Assembly: GCA_949372645.1 (NCBI GenBank)
Contig: CASIAP010000002.1
Coordinates: 62,001-126,000, forward strand
Direction: 5' to 3'
Length of the DNA: 64,000 bases
Source of the DNA: Candidatus Poseidoniaceae archaeon
Lineage (GTDB): Archaea; Thermoplasmatota; Poseidoniia; Poseidoniales; Poseidoniaceae
Shown here: piece after piece, positions 8,701 through 18,913 of the stretch
How the letters are laid out: each line of letters opens with the position of its first letter
Position numbering within the stretch: position 1 is the stretch's first letter
The notes under the pieces: generated by a model
The model's input: only the letters and a program-made list of their open reading frames with translations
Databases searched by the model: none
What the model was told of the DNA's origin: nothing
Translations under genes and position numbers: made by a program

Positions 8701-10482
8701 TTACATTTGTTCGATTGGAATTATACCCAAACCCTCCATGCTGGTTCGCATGAGGTTTCGAGCTATTTCTGAGAGTTGTAAATTGAATACATTGAGTTCT
8801 CCATCTTTAAGAATCATACAATCACGATAGAAACTGTTGAATGAAGTCGCTAATTGGAGCAATTGATTTGCAAACAAATGTGGCCTACGGTCATTGACTG
8901 CCTTTGATAGCACGTCTGAATGCACACAAATAGTCCGTAGTAATTCAACCATGCCTTTTGGCATGTGCGAGGGAATCATTCTCTCCTTGTTGGAAATATT
9001 TGCATCAATATCAATGCCTGCCTTTTCACACTTTCTCACTATAGAACAAGCTCTTGCATGACTGTACATAACGAAAGGTGCTGAGCCACCTTCAAAGGCT
9101 AATGCTTCTTCCCAACGGAAGGTAAACCCTTTATCTGGACTCACTTTTATGATGTTAAAACGCACAGCTGAGGTGCCAGCAGCCTCGGATATAGAAGCAA
9201 CCAATTCATCAGAATAGTCCGGATGGAGTTCTCGAACAACAGAGGCTGCTTGCGCTTGTGCTTCTTCGAGTAAGTCATCCATATACACGACATTGCCTTT
9301 TCGTGTTGACATCTTTCCTTCTGGTAATTTGATGAATGAATAAAACAACACATCGGGTGTTTTTTGGCCCAATTCAGTCAACGTCATGCCGACTTGTTTG
9401 GCTTGTAATTTGTGATCTTCACCGAGTACATTGATCAGCTGATCGCATTGATTCCATTTCCACATGTGGTAAGCGATATCTCGAGTTGCATACAATGAAG
9501 AGCCATCACCTCGGCGGAAGAAGAACTCTGTTTTACCTTTCAAGCCTCTTGCACCAAGGTCCAAGAATTCAGCACCGTTATCTGCAACCCCATGAATCTC
9601 AAAGGTCTTGAATCTCTCCATCAGTTTGGCAACATCGCCATTGGTGACAAACATCGATTCCTTGGTAAAGGTGTCAAATGCAATGCCAAGTCGTTGTAAA
9701 GTGGAAAGCATGCCATCTAATACTGGTTGGTATGCATCCTGGAATGATTGTAATACAGCTTCATCACCGTGTTCACTGGCGTGAACCATTCTTCCAATTT
9801 CTGTCTCAATTTCTTCTTTATCTGAGCGCTCTTGACGAATTGATTGGGCAGCTTGATACCACCGAACCCGTTCATGGTCAGCTTTCCCTTGCCATTTTGG
9901 ATTAACAGGTTCTCTTTGATCAAGCGTTTGTTCAACTTCTTCAGCTGAGAGATTAGCCAATGCCCATGCTAATACTCCCACTTGTTTCCCCATATCATCA
10001 ACATAGTATTCTGCTCGGACATTATTGCCATGAAGGCGATGTAAACGGACCAATGTGTCACCCAATATGGCGTTGCGTGCACGCCCTACGTGGAACGGCC
10101 CATTTGGGTTAGCAGAAGTGTGTTCAATGAGGATTTGTTGTTCAACTGCAGGCTTCTTACCGTATGCATCACCAATTCGAACGCCATTGTTCATCACTTG
10201 ATTTGCTAGCCAATGCGGGTCGGCTTTGATGTTCAGGTAGCCTGCTACAGCATTGACTTCACCAAGAGCAGAGTTCTTGGGGAGTGTTTGAGAGAGGGTA
10301 TCTGCGATTTCAATGGGTGACTTTCCAAGTTCTTTCGCAAAGGGGAAACAAGGCAGTGAGAGGTCACCTTGAGCATGTTCTCTTGATCGGACCAACATAC
10401 TTCGCCAATGCTGCGATGTTACGCCAATTGCTTGCAATGCAGTTTCAAGAAGGGGTTCAAGGATGATTCTGAGCATTTGCAT
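8701..10482 (-). CDS. argS: Arginyl-tRNA synthetase
   Basis: ANPNGPFHVGRARNAILGD (HIGH-like), KLPEGKMSTRKGNVV (KMSKS-like), DALR C-terminus. Confidence 0.95.
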   Translation of the reverse strand: MQMLRIILEPLLETALQAIGVTSQHWRSMLVRSREHAQGDLSLPCFPFAKELGKSPIEIADTLSQTLPKNSALGEVNAVAGYLNIKADPHWLANQVMNNGVRIGDAYGKKPAVEQQILIEHTSANPNGPFHVGRARNAILGDTLVRLHRLHGNNVRAEYYVDDMGKQVGVLAWALANLSAEEVEQTLDQREPVNPKWQGKADHERVRWYQAAQSIRQERSDKEEIETEIGRMVHASEHGDEAVLQSFQDAYQPVLDGMLSTLQRLGIAFDTFTKESMFVTNGDVAKLMERFKTFEIHGVADNGAEFLDLGARGLKGKTEFFFRRGDGSSLYATRDIAYHMWKWNQCDQLINVLGEDHKLQAKQVGMTLTELGQKTPDVLFYSFIKLPEGKMSTRKGNVVYMDDLLEEAQAQAASVVRELHPDYSDELVASISEAAGTSAVRFNIIKVSPDKGFTFRWEEALAFEGGSAPFVMYSHARACSIVRKCEKAGIDIDANISNKERMIPSHMPKGMVELLRTICVHSDVLSKAVNDRRPHLFANQLLQLATSFNSFYRDCMILKDGELNVFNLQLSEIARNLMRTSMEGLGIIPIEQM

Positions 10483-10491
10483 GGAAACACC

Positions 10492-11739
10492 TCACATCAT
10501 GGGATAGCGGCAAATGCCAGCAAGCCCTCCAAATCCAAGAAGTAATTGAGAGCCTTCTTCTGTATCAACCGATATATAGATGATTTCAGTATTACTCTTT
10601 GCAGCCAATACGCCTAATTCATCTATCAAAGAAACATTGTTCAATTCCTTTGCGGCATCACCTGATGCCTGGCAGGAAGGGCAATCCGGTAAAGCATCCA
10701 TTCGGCCGACGCTGGCAGTCCATTCATGATTGCATGAACTGCATTTCAAAGTTATCGAGTTCTTTCGCAAGCCTTCAGAGACTAATAAGCGTCCAACTGC
10801 TCCTTGTTCCAGTGCTTCACGAATCATCTTCTCACCATAGGTTGCTTTTGGTGCCGGTTTGACGAGTTCACTTAGGAAAGCATTCATGACTTGACGCTCT
10901 GCATCAAGTTCAATCTCGCCCATCATGGCTCCAGCGTTTTCAACCAGTTCTCGAACGCCGCTGTCGTTTGAGTAGCCAACATCAAAAGTCGTCTTCGCGA
11001 TTTTTTTGACGATTTCGTGATGGAAGTAATCGTTTTTGACTACGAAATCCTTCGTAGCACCAGGGCCTCCAACAATGATTGCCTGAATATTTTCGATGTT
11101 CGGCAACCAGTATGAGGATGCGTGCTCTGATGCTCTTTTGAAGAAATTGTGAGCAGCTTCTTCAATCAACCGTTCGAACCGTTGAGCGGATTGACCACCT
11201 TGGCGGTGCTTGCCCATAATATTGGATACTAAATGCTCTTGAACGTGAATCCTCTTGCCTGATGCAATTCCAAATGCAGCTTCCGAACGGTCGATAACAA
11301 ACAAGCCGTATGATTTCTTATCGACCAGCATGTCTTCGAGTTGCGTCAATTCAAACACAGAATCACAACGGTATCTGAATGAGATTAATGGTTGAGGTGG
11401 CTCTTCAACAACGACGTTCACCATTCGGTTCTTATTGTTTCCAATAATGATCGACCCAACAAACAGTGCAATGCCATGTTCTCCAGCATTTTTGTATTTC
11501 GAAAGTGTCGAAAGTGCCGATTCAATTGCACCTTGGACATTTTTACGTGTACCTTTGGATTTGATGTTGGCAGCCTGCCCGTGTTCATTTTGTAGTAAGG
11601 ATCGTGCATCGGAAACTTGACGATCTGGAGGAATGATAATAGTGACCAATTCCGTTCCAAATCCTTTCATTTCTCTCAAATCTTCGAGAGCAATTTTGAG
11701 GCGAAGTCGTCGCGTTGCGAGAACTGCATCATCAGACAT
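10492..11739 (-). CDS. prf1: Peptide chain release factor aRF1
   Basis: AANIKSKGTRKNV (NIKS) and GKHRQGGQSAQRF (GGQ) motifs. Confidence 0.96.
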   Translation of the reverse strand: MSDDAVLATRRLRLKIALEDLREMKGFGTELVTIIIPPDRQVSDARSLLQNEHGQAANIKSKGTRKNVQGAIESALSTLSKYKNAGEHGIALFVGSIIIGNNKNRMVNVVVEEPPQPLISFRYRCDSVFELTQLEDMLVDKKSYGLFVIDRSEAAFGIASGKRIHVQEHLVSNIMGKHRQGGQSAQRFERLIEEAAHNFFKRASEHASSYWLPNIENIQAIIVGGPGATKDFVVKNDYFHHEIVKKIAKTTFDVGYSNDSGVRELVENAGAMMGEIELDAERQVMNAFLSELVKPAPKATYGEKMIREALEQGAVGRLLVSEGLRKNSITLKCSSCNHEWTASVGRMDALPDCPSCQASGDAAKELNNVSLIDELGVLAAKSNTEIIYISVDTEEGSQLLLGFGGLAGICRYPMM

Positions 11740-11891
11740 AGGAGTTGGCCTCGTTTCAATGGCATAGTTGAGGGGTCTTCAACTCTCTTATGGAGTTCAA
11801 TCGTTTCCTTTGAGATTTCAGGTGGGTTGAAGGCCGTAACTCTGTGGTCAAGGGGGATAGTCTCAAAGTATGGAGCCGTAAGGAGTGTTTG

Positions 11892-12596
11892 ATGACCCGT
11901 CGTCAAGTCGTTGCTTTGGGAGGTAGCCTCCTGCGCCCTGAAGAGTCTGAGCAACGTACCGCTTGGTTTGGACAAATCAGGCAACTTGCCGTTCACATTG
12001 AAGGCAACGGACGCCATCTGGGTATTGTTGTTGGCGGTGGACTCCCTGCACGAGAAGGAATTGAGTTGGCGAAGACAATGTTGAGTGACAGTCACCGACT
12101 TGATGAAGTTGGAATTGCTGCAACTCGTCTTAACGCCACCATCATTCAACAAATCCTTCTCGACATCGGTATCGATGTTGCTCCCGTGATTCCTACGACC
12201 ACAGAACAAGCTGCAGAACTTCTCGCAAAGCACCACTTGGTAATCATGGGAGGGACTACTCCTGGCCATACGACTGATGCTGTTGCCGTTGCTTTTGCCC
12301 GTGATGCTGGCGCTGGTCACTGTATCATCGCAACAAATGTAAGCCACGTTTTCGATAAAGATCCTCGGGAGCATGAGGATGCACAATCCTTCAGTTCCAT
12401 GACGTTTGATCAATTAGCAGAGATTACTGGGATTGATGAGCCGTTGGCTCCAGGTGCCTCTGCAGTCATTGACCCTATTGCGGTTGGGTGGGCTAAAAAA
12501 GCAGCCATCACTCTCGCAGTGCTTGATGGGCGAGATATGCTGCTTTTGGAACAAGCCTTGGATGGTAAATCGTTTGAAGGAACACTAATTCAATGA
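11892..12596 (+). CDS. pyrH: UMP kinase, archaeal type
   Basis: Amino-acid kinase fold: VVALGGSLL, VVGGGLPAREGI, VIMGGTTPGHTTDAVA, ATNVSHVFDKDP. Confidence 0.88.
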   Translation: MTRRQVVALGGSLLRPEESEQRTAWFGQIRQLAVHIEGNGRHLGIVVGGGLPAREGIELAKTMLSDSHRLDEVGIAATRLNATIIQQILLDIGIDVAPVIPTTTEQAAELLAKHHLVIMGGTTPGHTTDAVAVAFARDAGAGHCIIATNVSHVFDKDPREHEDAQSFSSMTFDQLAEITGIDEPLAPGASAVIDPIAVGWAKKAAITLAVLDGRDMLLLEQALDGKSFEGTLIQ

Positions 12597-12605
12597 GGTG
12601 AAGTT

Positions 12606-12887
12606 ATGGTAGATACAAATAAAGTGAAAGAGAACATAGCAAAAATGACCAATAAAGCACGCAATTCTCTTCCTTCAGGTAAAGTTCAGCCTCACAAGCA
12701 TTGTCGAATTTGTTTCACACCGATTAAGTTGTCATCAGAACCTCGTGTCTGTAAAGAACAAGCTTGTATCGATAAGAACAGCCGAGATGAGCGTAATCAA
12801 AAACAGATGCGTATCTGGATGTTTGTCTTTCTTGGATTATTCGCCTTCAGTTTTGTTGGACCAATCATACTTCGTTCAGTCCTTTGA
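12606..12887 (+). CDS. Small zinc-ribbon membrane protein (DUF2116-like)
   Basis: HKHCRICFTPIKLSSEPRVCKEQAC followed by a C-terminal TM helix. Confidence 0.75.
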   Translation: MVDTNKVKENIAKMTNKARNSLPSGKVQPHKHCRICFTPIKLSSEPRVCKEQACIDKNSRDERNQKQMRIWMFVFLGLFAFSFVGPIILRSVL

Positions 12888-13406
12888 CCCCAGAGCAGAT
12901 TTCTTTCGGAATGCATCCAGCATCTGTTGAGGTTCATGTTCTCCGAGCGAATCAACTTTTGAAATGGCTTTCATTTGGTCTCCGAGTTTGAACAATTCAC
13001 TGAACGCTTCCTCGATGTCCTGAGCCTGCTTTAAGAACCGAATAGGTGGCCATCCACAATCGATAATTCCAGGTTCAAGTGTACTTTCTTCGACCCAAGC
13101 AGCACATGCATCACCGTGACATAAAGCTGAGAAGTTCTCCAAGTCCATCCAAAAGGTCCGCCGGCCGCAGACCGGGCAGTCCTTGCATTCCATGGTCGAG
13201 AGTACATTGACACCGTTTTCACCGATGACATCGATATCCCACACGACAACGGTTGAAGAGACGAGTACCATCAGTTCACTCTTTTTGAGAAAATTTCGCA
13301 GGACTTGCCAAGCCGTTTCTTCACTCGAAAAGCATCCAAGTGCCAATGAATTGCCGCCTTCTTCAACGACAGAAGCAACAAAGACGCGCTGGACTTCATC
13401 GGCCAT
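12876..13406 (-). CDS. Hypothetical zinc-finger protein
   Basis: 176-aa ORF with CKDCPVCGRRT; overlaps the convergent neighbour by 12 bp. Confidence 0.6.
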   Translation of the reverse strand: MADEVQRVFVASVVEEGGNSLALGCFSSEETAWQVLRNFLKKSELMVLVSSTVVVWDIDVIGENGVNVLSTMECKDCPVCGRRTFWMDLENFSALCHGDACAAWVEESTLEPGIIDCGWPPIRFLKQAQDIEEAFSELFKLGDQMKAISKVDSLGEHEPQQMLDAFRKKSALGSKD

Positions 13407-13442
13407 AACACGTCGTGGTTGTTGTTGGGTTTGAAGGCTCGC

Positions 13443-13805
13443 TCAGTTTCGAGCCCATTCCAGTTCAACAACAGCTAAACCCCCGGGATGCGGAAGGGGA
13501 GCCTCTGGTTTTTCGATACGAACATGTAATGTTTGAACCTGAGACTTTCCACAGAGTTCATGGACGACCTTTTGGGCCATTGTTTCCATCAAAAGAATTG
13601 GTTTAGGTGATTGCAACATCACCTTGTCGATAGCGATTTGGATGTCAGCATAATTTAATGTTTGATCGAGTTTTTCTTCAATCTGTGAATCCCCAAGTGT
13701 GGCCCACACGCTGTATACGAAGGGTTGGTCATGTTCATGTTCATGCGGGTAATAGCCATGCTTAGCCATCACCGTATAGGATTCTAAAGCAACACGAATT
13801 GTCAT
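13443..13805 (-). CDS. folB: Dihydroneopterin aldolase-like protein
   Basis: ALESYTVMAKHGYYPHEHEHDQPFVYSV...LNYADIQ...IRIEKPEAPLPHP; FolB pattern. Confidence 0.83.
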   Translation of the reverse strand: MTIRVALESYTVMAKHGYYPHEHEHDQPFVYSVWATLGDSQIEEKLDQTLNYADIQIAIDKVMLQSPKPILLMETMAQKVVHELCGKSQVQTLHVRIEKPEAPLPHPGGLAVVELEWARN

Positions 13806-13813
13806 AGAATCAC

Positions 13814-14101
13814 CTATTCGTCACGTTCATGGACCCAAATCAAATGATAGCCGAATTGAGTTTTAACTGGTTCAGAAACTGTAGCAACCGGTATCGTCCA
13901 TACTGCTTGTTCGAATTCACGAACCATTTGCCCCTTACTGAACCAACCAAGGTCACCACCCTTTTGGCTTGAAGGACATGTACTCTTTTTACGAGCAAGT
14001 TTCTGGAAATCTTTCAATTTTTCAACCTTGTCTTTGATTTGAACAGCTTCTGACTTTGATGTCACAAGGATGTGAGATGCCCATGCACTTGCAGCGACCA
14101 T
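13814..14101 (-). CDS. Parvulin-type peptidylprolyl isomerase
   Basis: ASHILVTSKSEA...KKSTCPSSQKGGDLGWFSKGQMVREFEQAVW...PVKTQFGYHLIWV. Confidence 0.9.
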   Translation of the reverse strand: MVAASAWASHILVTSKSEAVQIKDKVEKLKDFQKLARKKSTCPSSQKGGDLGWFSKGQMVREFEQAVWTIPVATVSEPVKTQFGYHLIWVHERDE

Positions 14102-14140
14102 GTGACTACCTGCTGGCTTCAGTTATTGAAACTCTCGCCA

Positions 14141-15931
14141 TCAAACACTAAGGTCATAGGCGAGCAATCTCATGTAGGTTCCATACACTGTTGTCGAAAT
14201 GGCTAACGATTCTTCATTAAATCGGTCCATTGTGTCAAGGTATGTGTGGTATTCCCAACTGCCGCTACCGTAACACACGACTGCTCGGCCGTTTTTGCCA
14301 CCCAATTCATAGACAAACGGGCAATGGTCGGAATTACAAGGCATTTGATCATCGTCACCTTGGTCTCCATCAAGTAAATCGAATTGAATATCATACTTAT
14401 CTGCAATTTCACTTCGTTCCTGTTTATAGAGGTCAGTGATTCGAACAATGTGTCCATAATCGTCTTCATTATTGGTGAATAATCTCAAAGAGTTACCGCG
14501 GTTGGCAAAGTCAGCATCAACGTGATTCATGTCGAGGTTAATGTACAATCGCAGGTTATCCCTTAGGCTGCTTTGCATTTGCTCTACATAGGCTCTGCTG
14601 CCCCATAATCCTTCTTCTTCACCGCCCCATGTGCAGAAACGAATCGTACGTTCTGGAGTTCCAGTTTCATTGACGACTTCAGCAATTTGGCGGGCCATTT
14701 CAAGAATACTCGAAGTTCCAGAAGTATCGTCAACTGCACCCTGGCCGTGATAGACAGTGTCGTGGTGTCCGCCAGCAATCACGACTTCTGAAGTGCGGCC
14801 TTGAAGAGTTCCACATGGTACATAGATGGTTAATTCTTGGTCATTCGTGACGTCAATTATCAATTCTATAGATGCAGGCTCTGATGAATTGATGACGAGA
14901 GTTTCAAAGATTTCGCCTGCATCTTTGGACATCGAGATGAATGGAATGTCAGTTGGAAGGTTACCTCCATTTGCTTCGACCAATGAATCATAGTTGGTAC
15001 CCTTGAAAATAGGTACGCAGTCGTTACCTTCAATTTGGCCACACTGGTAATTTTTATTGACGCTGATCAATCCAGCAAGGTCATTGATTGCAGCATTGCT
15101 GTAGAGTTCAGTGTTACCTACTTTTGAACTGTCTCCACGAACATAGCCAATGGTTCCTGTAGCAGTTTGCCACAATGCTTCATCTGTCCCGTTGCCGAGG
15201 TCGGTGATGCTGATCTCTTGGTCAAACATGTATTCCGATTGGCCTGAAAAGCCTTGAATGACGTAATCGACTCGGTGTTGGAAGGGTGTAATTTGAGAAC
15301 CTCCTGAAATAATTACACCTTCGCAGGCAAGAGAAAATGCACCACGGACACAGAGTCTGAAACTGGGTTCAGAATTCACTTGATGCATAGGCACTTGGAA
15401 TTCATTGATTTCGGCATCGTAGCCCATCTCTTGGAATTTCTGACTGATGTATTGTGAAGTATTGGCTTCTTCAGTTGTTGCACTCATTCGACCCTCCCAG
15501 TCAGGGTGACCGAGATTGACGAGGTCTTGTGCAAAGTTCCGAGCTTGGGTTTGGTCAAAGTCAATTAATTCGTATTCATAATCACGCTCAAATCCAAGCC
15601 ATGCTGGTTGAATGATAAAAACAGTAGCCGTCACCATGAGTAAAGCCAATCCGATGGCAACCAGTCCACCAAGATTAAGTGGGCCATAGACGGTAACTGA
15701 CATGCGTTGTTTGAATGTTAGTGGTGCTTCAAGTTCATCTTCTTTTTCCAAACTCAAATACTCAGGTTCCATTTCGTTTTTTGAAGCGCCAGATTTAATC
15801 AGGCGTTCGATGAGGGCCGATTTGTTGCCACTCACTGGAAGGCCTTCACTGCGGAGCATATCTTTGAGTTCAGCCACTGATTGCTGTGACAAGGCAGACT
15901 CGTCCTTGTATCGCTTTGCAGATTCGTCCAT
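14141..15931 (-). CDS. Membrane-anchored M28-family metallopeptidase with N-terminal SAP-like motif
   Basis: N-term SVAELKDMLRSEGLPVSGNKSALIERLIKSG (SAP-like), TM helix GLVAIGLALLMVTATVFII, M28 motifs GGHHDTVYHGQGAVDDTSGT, WGGEEEGLWGS, NSDHCPFV. Confidence 0.88.
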   Translation of the reverse strand: MDESAKRYKDESALSQQSVAELKDMLRSEGLPVSGNKSALIERLIKSGASKNEMEPEYLSLEKEDELEAPLTFKQRMSVTVYGPLNLGGLVAIGLALLMVTATVFIIQPAWLGFERDYEYELIDFDQTQARNFAQDLVNLGHPDWEGRMSATTEEANTSQYISQKFQEMGYDAEINEFQVPMHQVNSEPSFRLCVRGAFSLACEGVIISGGSQITPFQHRVDYVIQGFSGQSEYMFDQEISITDLGNGTDEALWQTATGTIGYVRGDSSKVGNTELYSNAAINDLAGLISVNKNYQCGQIEGNDCVPIFKGTNYDSLVEANGGNLPTDIPFISMSKDAGEIFETLVINSSEPASIELIIDVTNDQELTIYVPCGTLQGRTSEVVIAGGHHDTVYHGQGAVDDTSGTSSILEMARQIAEVVNETGTPERTIRFCTWGGEEEGLWGSRAYVEQMQSSLRDNLRLYINLDMNHVDADFANRGNSLRLFTNNEDDYGHIVRITDLYKQERSEIADKYDIQFDLLDGDQGDDDQMPCNSDHCPFVYELGGKNGRAVVCYGSGSWEYHTYLDTMDRFNEESLAISTTVYGTYMRLLAYDLSV

Positions 15932-15976
15932 GCACCGCTTAGGAGGGTTTGGTTCAAGAATGCGGCGGTGCGGTGC

Positions 15977-16549
15977 TTACTCGATTTCTTCCCCAGTCCA
16001 GCGTTGGCCCAGTGTATGTTCAATGCCAATATGGTCAAGGATTCGAGCGACGACAAAATCCACAATGTCATCAAGCGTTTTTGGATGATTATAGAATCCA
16101 GGTGATGCGGGAATCACGATTGCACCCCACTGGGAAAGTTTGAGCATGTTTTCCAAATGCACTGTGGCATACGGTGCTTCACGTGGGACAATGATGAGTT
16201 TTCTCCGTTCCTTCAAAGCAACAATGGCAGACCGAGTAATCAAGTTGTCACCGATTCCAGCTCCTAACTTACCAAGCGTGGTTCCAGAGCAGGGGCAAAG
16301 AACAACTGCATCTATGTTTGCGGACCCGGAAGCAGATTTCGCACCGATGTTTTTGTCGTTTTCGAGAAGTGCACCTGTAGATTCGGCTAACTCTTCTTTG
16401 GTTGTGTTGCATTCATGCTTGAGGGTGATTTCACCAGCATTGGTGACGACCAATCGAACCGGGATGTCCTTCTCTCGAAGAACTTGAACCAAACGTTGAC
16501 CGTATACTGCTCCAGATGCCCCGGAGATACCTACAACAACTTCGCCCAT
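15977..16549 (-). CDS. ubiX: UbiX-like flavin prenyltransferase
   Basis: VVGISGASGAVYGQRLV ... CPCSGTTLGKLGAGIGDNLITRSA ... VPREAPY. Confidence 0.92.
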   Translation of the reverse strand: MGEVVVGISGASGAVYGQRLVQVLREKDIPVRLVVTNAGEITLKHECNTTKEELAESTGALLENDKNIGAKSASGSANIDAVVLCPCSGTTLGKLGAGIGDNLITRSAIVALKERRKLIIVPREAPYATVHLENMLKLSQWGAIVIPASPGFYNHPKTLDDIVDFVVARILDHIGIEHTLGQRWTGEEIE

Positions 16550-16617
16550 GTTTGCTGGTTAGGCTTCTACCTTTTATGCACTTGTTTTCAAGTATCGCAT
16601 CGTTGTGAAGGAAAATT

Positions 16618-17292
16618 CTATCTGATGTTCTCTTGATTCTTTTGCTTTCGATGAATCGATTCATACATGGTTTCCAGAAGAGCTGCCAACAATTGGTCAT
16701 GCTCGATGCTATGTCCGAGTTGAGCAAGTGATGTGGTTGTGTGGGTATCCAGGCCACAGCCTGCAAGCATTTCCACTCGTCCATTTGGAGTGTTAACATT
16801 AATGGTGAAACCATGACGAGATGTCCATCTCAAGAATGAAAGTCCGATACTTGAGATTTTCTTATCATTGACCCAGACACCTTGCATCCGTTCATCTCGT
16901 TGACCTTTGATTCCACACAAAGCGAGTGCCTTTATGATCCATTCTTCAAGAATCGAAATAATTGCAGCAACTGATACTTCACCTTCCAAATCCCATTTGA
17001 AAATGGGGTAAGCGACCAATTGGCCAGGTCCATGCCAGGTCAAACCACCGCCTCTGTCTACTGGGTGCGTGAGATAATCTTCAGGAGGTAGGATTCCATC
17101 GTTTCGTGCACGAGGGCCTACTGTGACAATTTCCGGATGTTCCAAAACCAACAAGGTATCAGGGATCTTTTCGTCGATTCGTTGTTTCTGCAGTTCTTTC
17201 ATTTGTTCCTGAGCATCGATGTACTTTACCAAGCCCATGAAGCGGACATCGACTTTACGTTCCCCGCTCATGGTTGGTCCAAGGCGCAACAT
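16618..17292 (-). CDS. lipB: Lipoyl(octanoyl) transferase
   Basis: LVLEHPEIVTVG, VDRGGGLTWHGPGQLVAYPI, GVWVNDKKISSIGLSFLRWTSRHGFTINVN; C-region AGCGLDTHTTTSL. Confidence 0.92.
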   Translation of the reverse strand: MLRLGPTMSGERKVDVRFMGLVKYIDAQEQMKELQKQRIDEKIPDTLLVLEHPEIVTVGPRARNDGILPPEDYLTHPVDRGGGLTWHGPGQLVAYPIFKWDLEGEVSVAAIISILEEWIIKALALCGIKGQRDERMQGVWVNDKKISSIGLSFLRWTSRHGFTINVNTPNGRVEMLAGCGLDTHTTTSLAQLGHSIEHDQLLAALLETMYESIHRKQKNQENIR

Positions 17293-17311
17293 GGCATCAA
17301 TTCATGCCTTG

Positions 17312-17764
17312 TCAGAACTGGCCAGTTGAACCAAAGCCACCTTGGCCCCGTTCTGTTTTGCCGAGGTGTTCTACTGAAGTTTCTACAATGTTGACTTGAG
17401 GGACGGGTGCAAAGAGAAGTTGTGCCACTCGCTCTCCCTTAGCGACGATGAATTGATCTGCTTCCCCAATCCATGTAGCCAAGACCATCAATTCTCCACG
17501 GTAATCCGAATCAATGGTCCCTACACCGTTGGGCATGATCATGCCTTTCTTGCCGAGTGAGGAGCGGCAACGGATTTGACCTTCCCAACCTTCAGGGATT
17601 GCAACCGCTAAGCCGGTTCGAATCATCGAACTCTTTCTGCGAACAACCACGGTTTCTTCAAGTGCATACAAGTCCCAACCTGCAGCTTGTGATGAGCCTT
17701 GAGTTGGTAAACGGGCCTCTTCATCAATTCGGGCAAATTCTACAGTCAGTTGAACTCTTTCCAT
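17312..17764 (-). CDS. dut: dUTP diphosphatase
   Basis: AAGWDLYA, CRSSLGKKGMIMPNGVGTIDSDYRGEL, KGERVAQL, RGQGGFGSTG trimeric dUTPase motifs; start chosen at the internal ATG. Confidence 0.93.
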   Translation of the reverse strand: MERVQLTVEFARIDEEARLPTQGSSQAAGWDLYALEETVVVRRKSSMIRTGLAVAIPEGWEGQIRCRSSLGKKGMIMPNGVGTIDSDYRGELMVLATWIGEADQFIVAKGERVAQLLFAPVPQVNIVETSVEHLGKTERGQGGFGSTGQF

Positions 17765-18006
17765 ACTTCTGTTAGGCTTGAGGGGGTTCTTGACGCTTGG
17801 TGTTGAACATTCAAGGTTAACTCTTTGAAACTCAACATCCCACACACATTCGGCGCATTTCTCAGTTCCGGGGCTTAATCTTCTCCATTCCGATGATGAT
17901 TAAGCCTCTATTGCCTCTTTTCGGTGAATCTTTCTTCTCGATGAATCATTCTTTTAGAGGGGGTTTTGCCCACATAGATAATATACCACTAGTAAAACCA
18001 CGCTAC

Positions 18007-18198
18007 GTGGCACAAGGTACAGTCAAGTGGTTTAACCAAACAAAAGGATTCGGATTTATTGAAAGAGAAGGTGGCAATGACCTCTTCGTTCACATCTCAG
18101 AAGTAGAAGGCGAAATAACAGACGGGGACACCGTCGAATTCGAAGTCGGCGAAGGTCCAAAAGGACCGAACGCTGTCGGCGTCCGTAAGGTCGAGTGA
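18007..18198 (+). CDS. Cold-shock domain protein
   Basis: GTG-initiated (V/M)[34 protein letters not shown]; the longer ORF start at 17893 looks spurious. Confidence 0.92.
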   Translation: MAQGTVKWFNQTKGFGFIEREGGNDLFVHISEVEGEITDGDTVEFEVGEGPKGPNAVGVRKVE

Positions 18199-18245
18199 AA
18201 TCACCTCTCGCATACTTTGATGGGCGGTAACGCTCTGAAAGGTTC

Positions 18246-18566
18246 ATGAGCGGAACTCTCTTCATCATTCAAACAACTCTTCCACGTTCGTGGAAAGAGT
18301 TCGAAGTCGGATCATTTTCTCAACTCTTAGTTGAATCTGGTGCAGCATGCGTTCAGAGGAACTCCATTGTTTCAGTGTATACTTGGGGCGGAGAGATTCA
18401 TTCGAATTCTGAATGGGCTCTTGAAATCAAAGTAAGCTCTGCTCAACTCGACCACGTTCTTTTGAAAATAGAAGAACTTCACCCCGATGAAGTCCCTCAA
18501 CTTTTACATTGGGAAGTCCAAGTATCCAAAGGATACGGGGAATGGGCTCGGCTTGAAAACAAATGA
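18246..18566 (+). CDS. cutA: CutA-like protein
   Basis: AACVQRNSIVSVYTWGGEIHSNSEWALEIKVSS...IEELHPDEVPQLLHWEV...YGEW; CutA1 pattern. Confidence 0.78.
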   Translation: MSGTLFIIQTTLPRSWKEFEVGSFSQLLVESGAACVQRNSIVSVYTWGGEIHSNSEWALEIKVSSAQLDHVLLKIEELHPDEVPQLLHWEVQVSKGYGEWARLENK

Positions 18567-18913
18567 TGTTCATAATGGAGAATTCCGACTGTGTATTCTT
18601 TCGAGAATTCGTTCATTCAGTTCGAGTGGAAACATACCTCTCTCATGATGGATTTTAAACTCCAGTATGTCCCTGGAATGGAAACCCTGTTTGGACTGGA
18701 AACGCAACAAATTGTAGTGTAATAACTACAGTCGCAATGCAGCACTTATACTCTGTGGGTAGATATTGGCTTTGTTGCCCGCTGCGGCCGTTTTTAGCAA
18801 ATCCAAAACACTCCCTAAATCACCTCGCTACATGAGGTGGTGGGGGTGAACATTATACACTACCTCGGAGGGCAAATGAATTCCAGCAAGTGAAACAAAC
18901 GGGGGTAAGAGTC

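Noticed and set aside
11676-12413. 245-aa antisense ORF over pyrH and the prf1 start
   Set aside because: pyrH motifs on the plus strand are decisive; antisense frame has no recognisable features.
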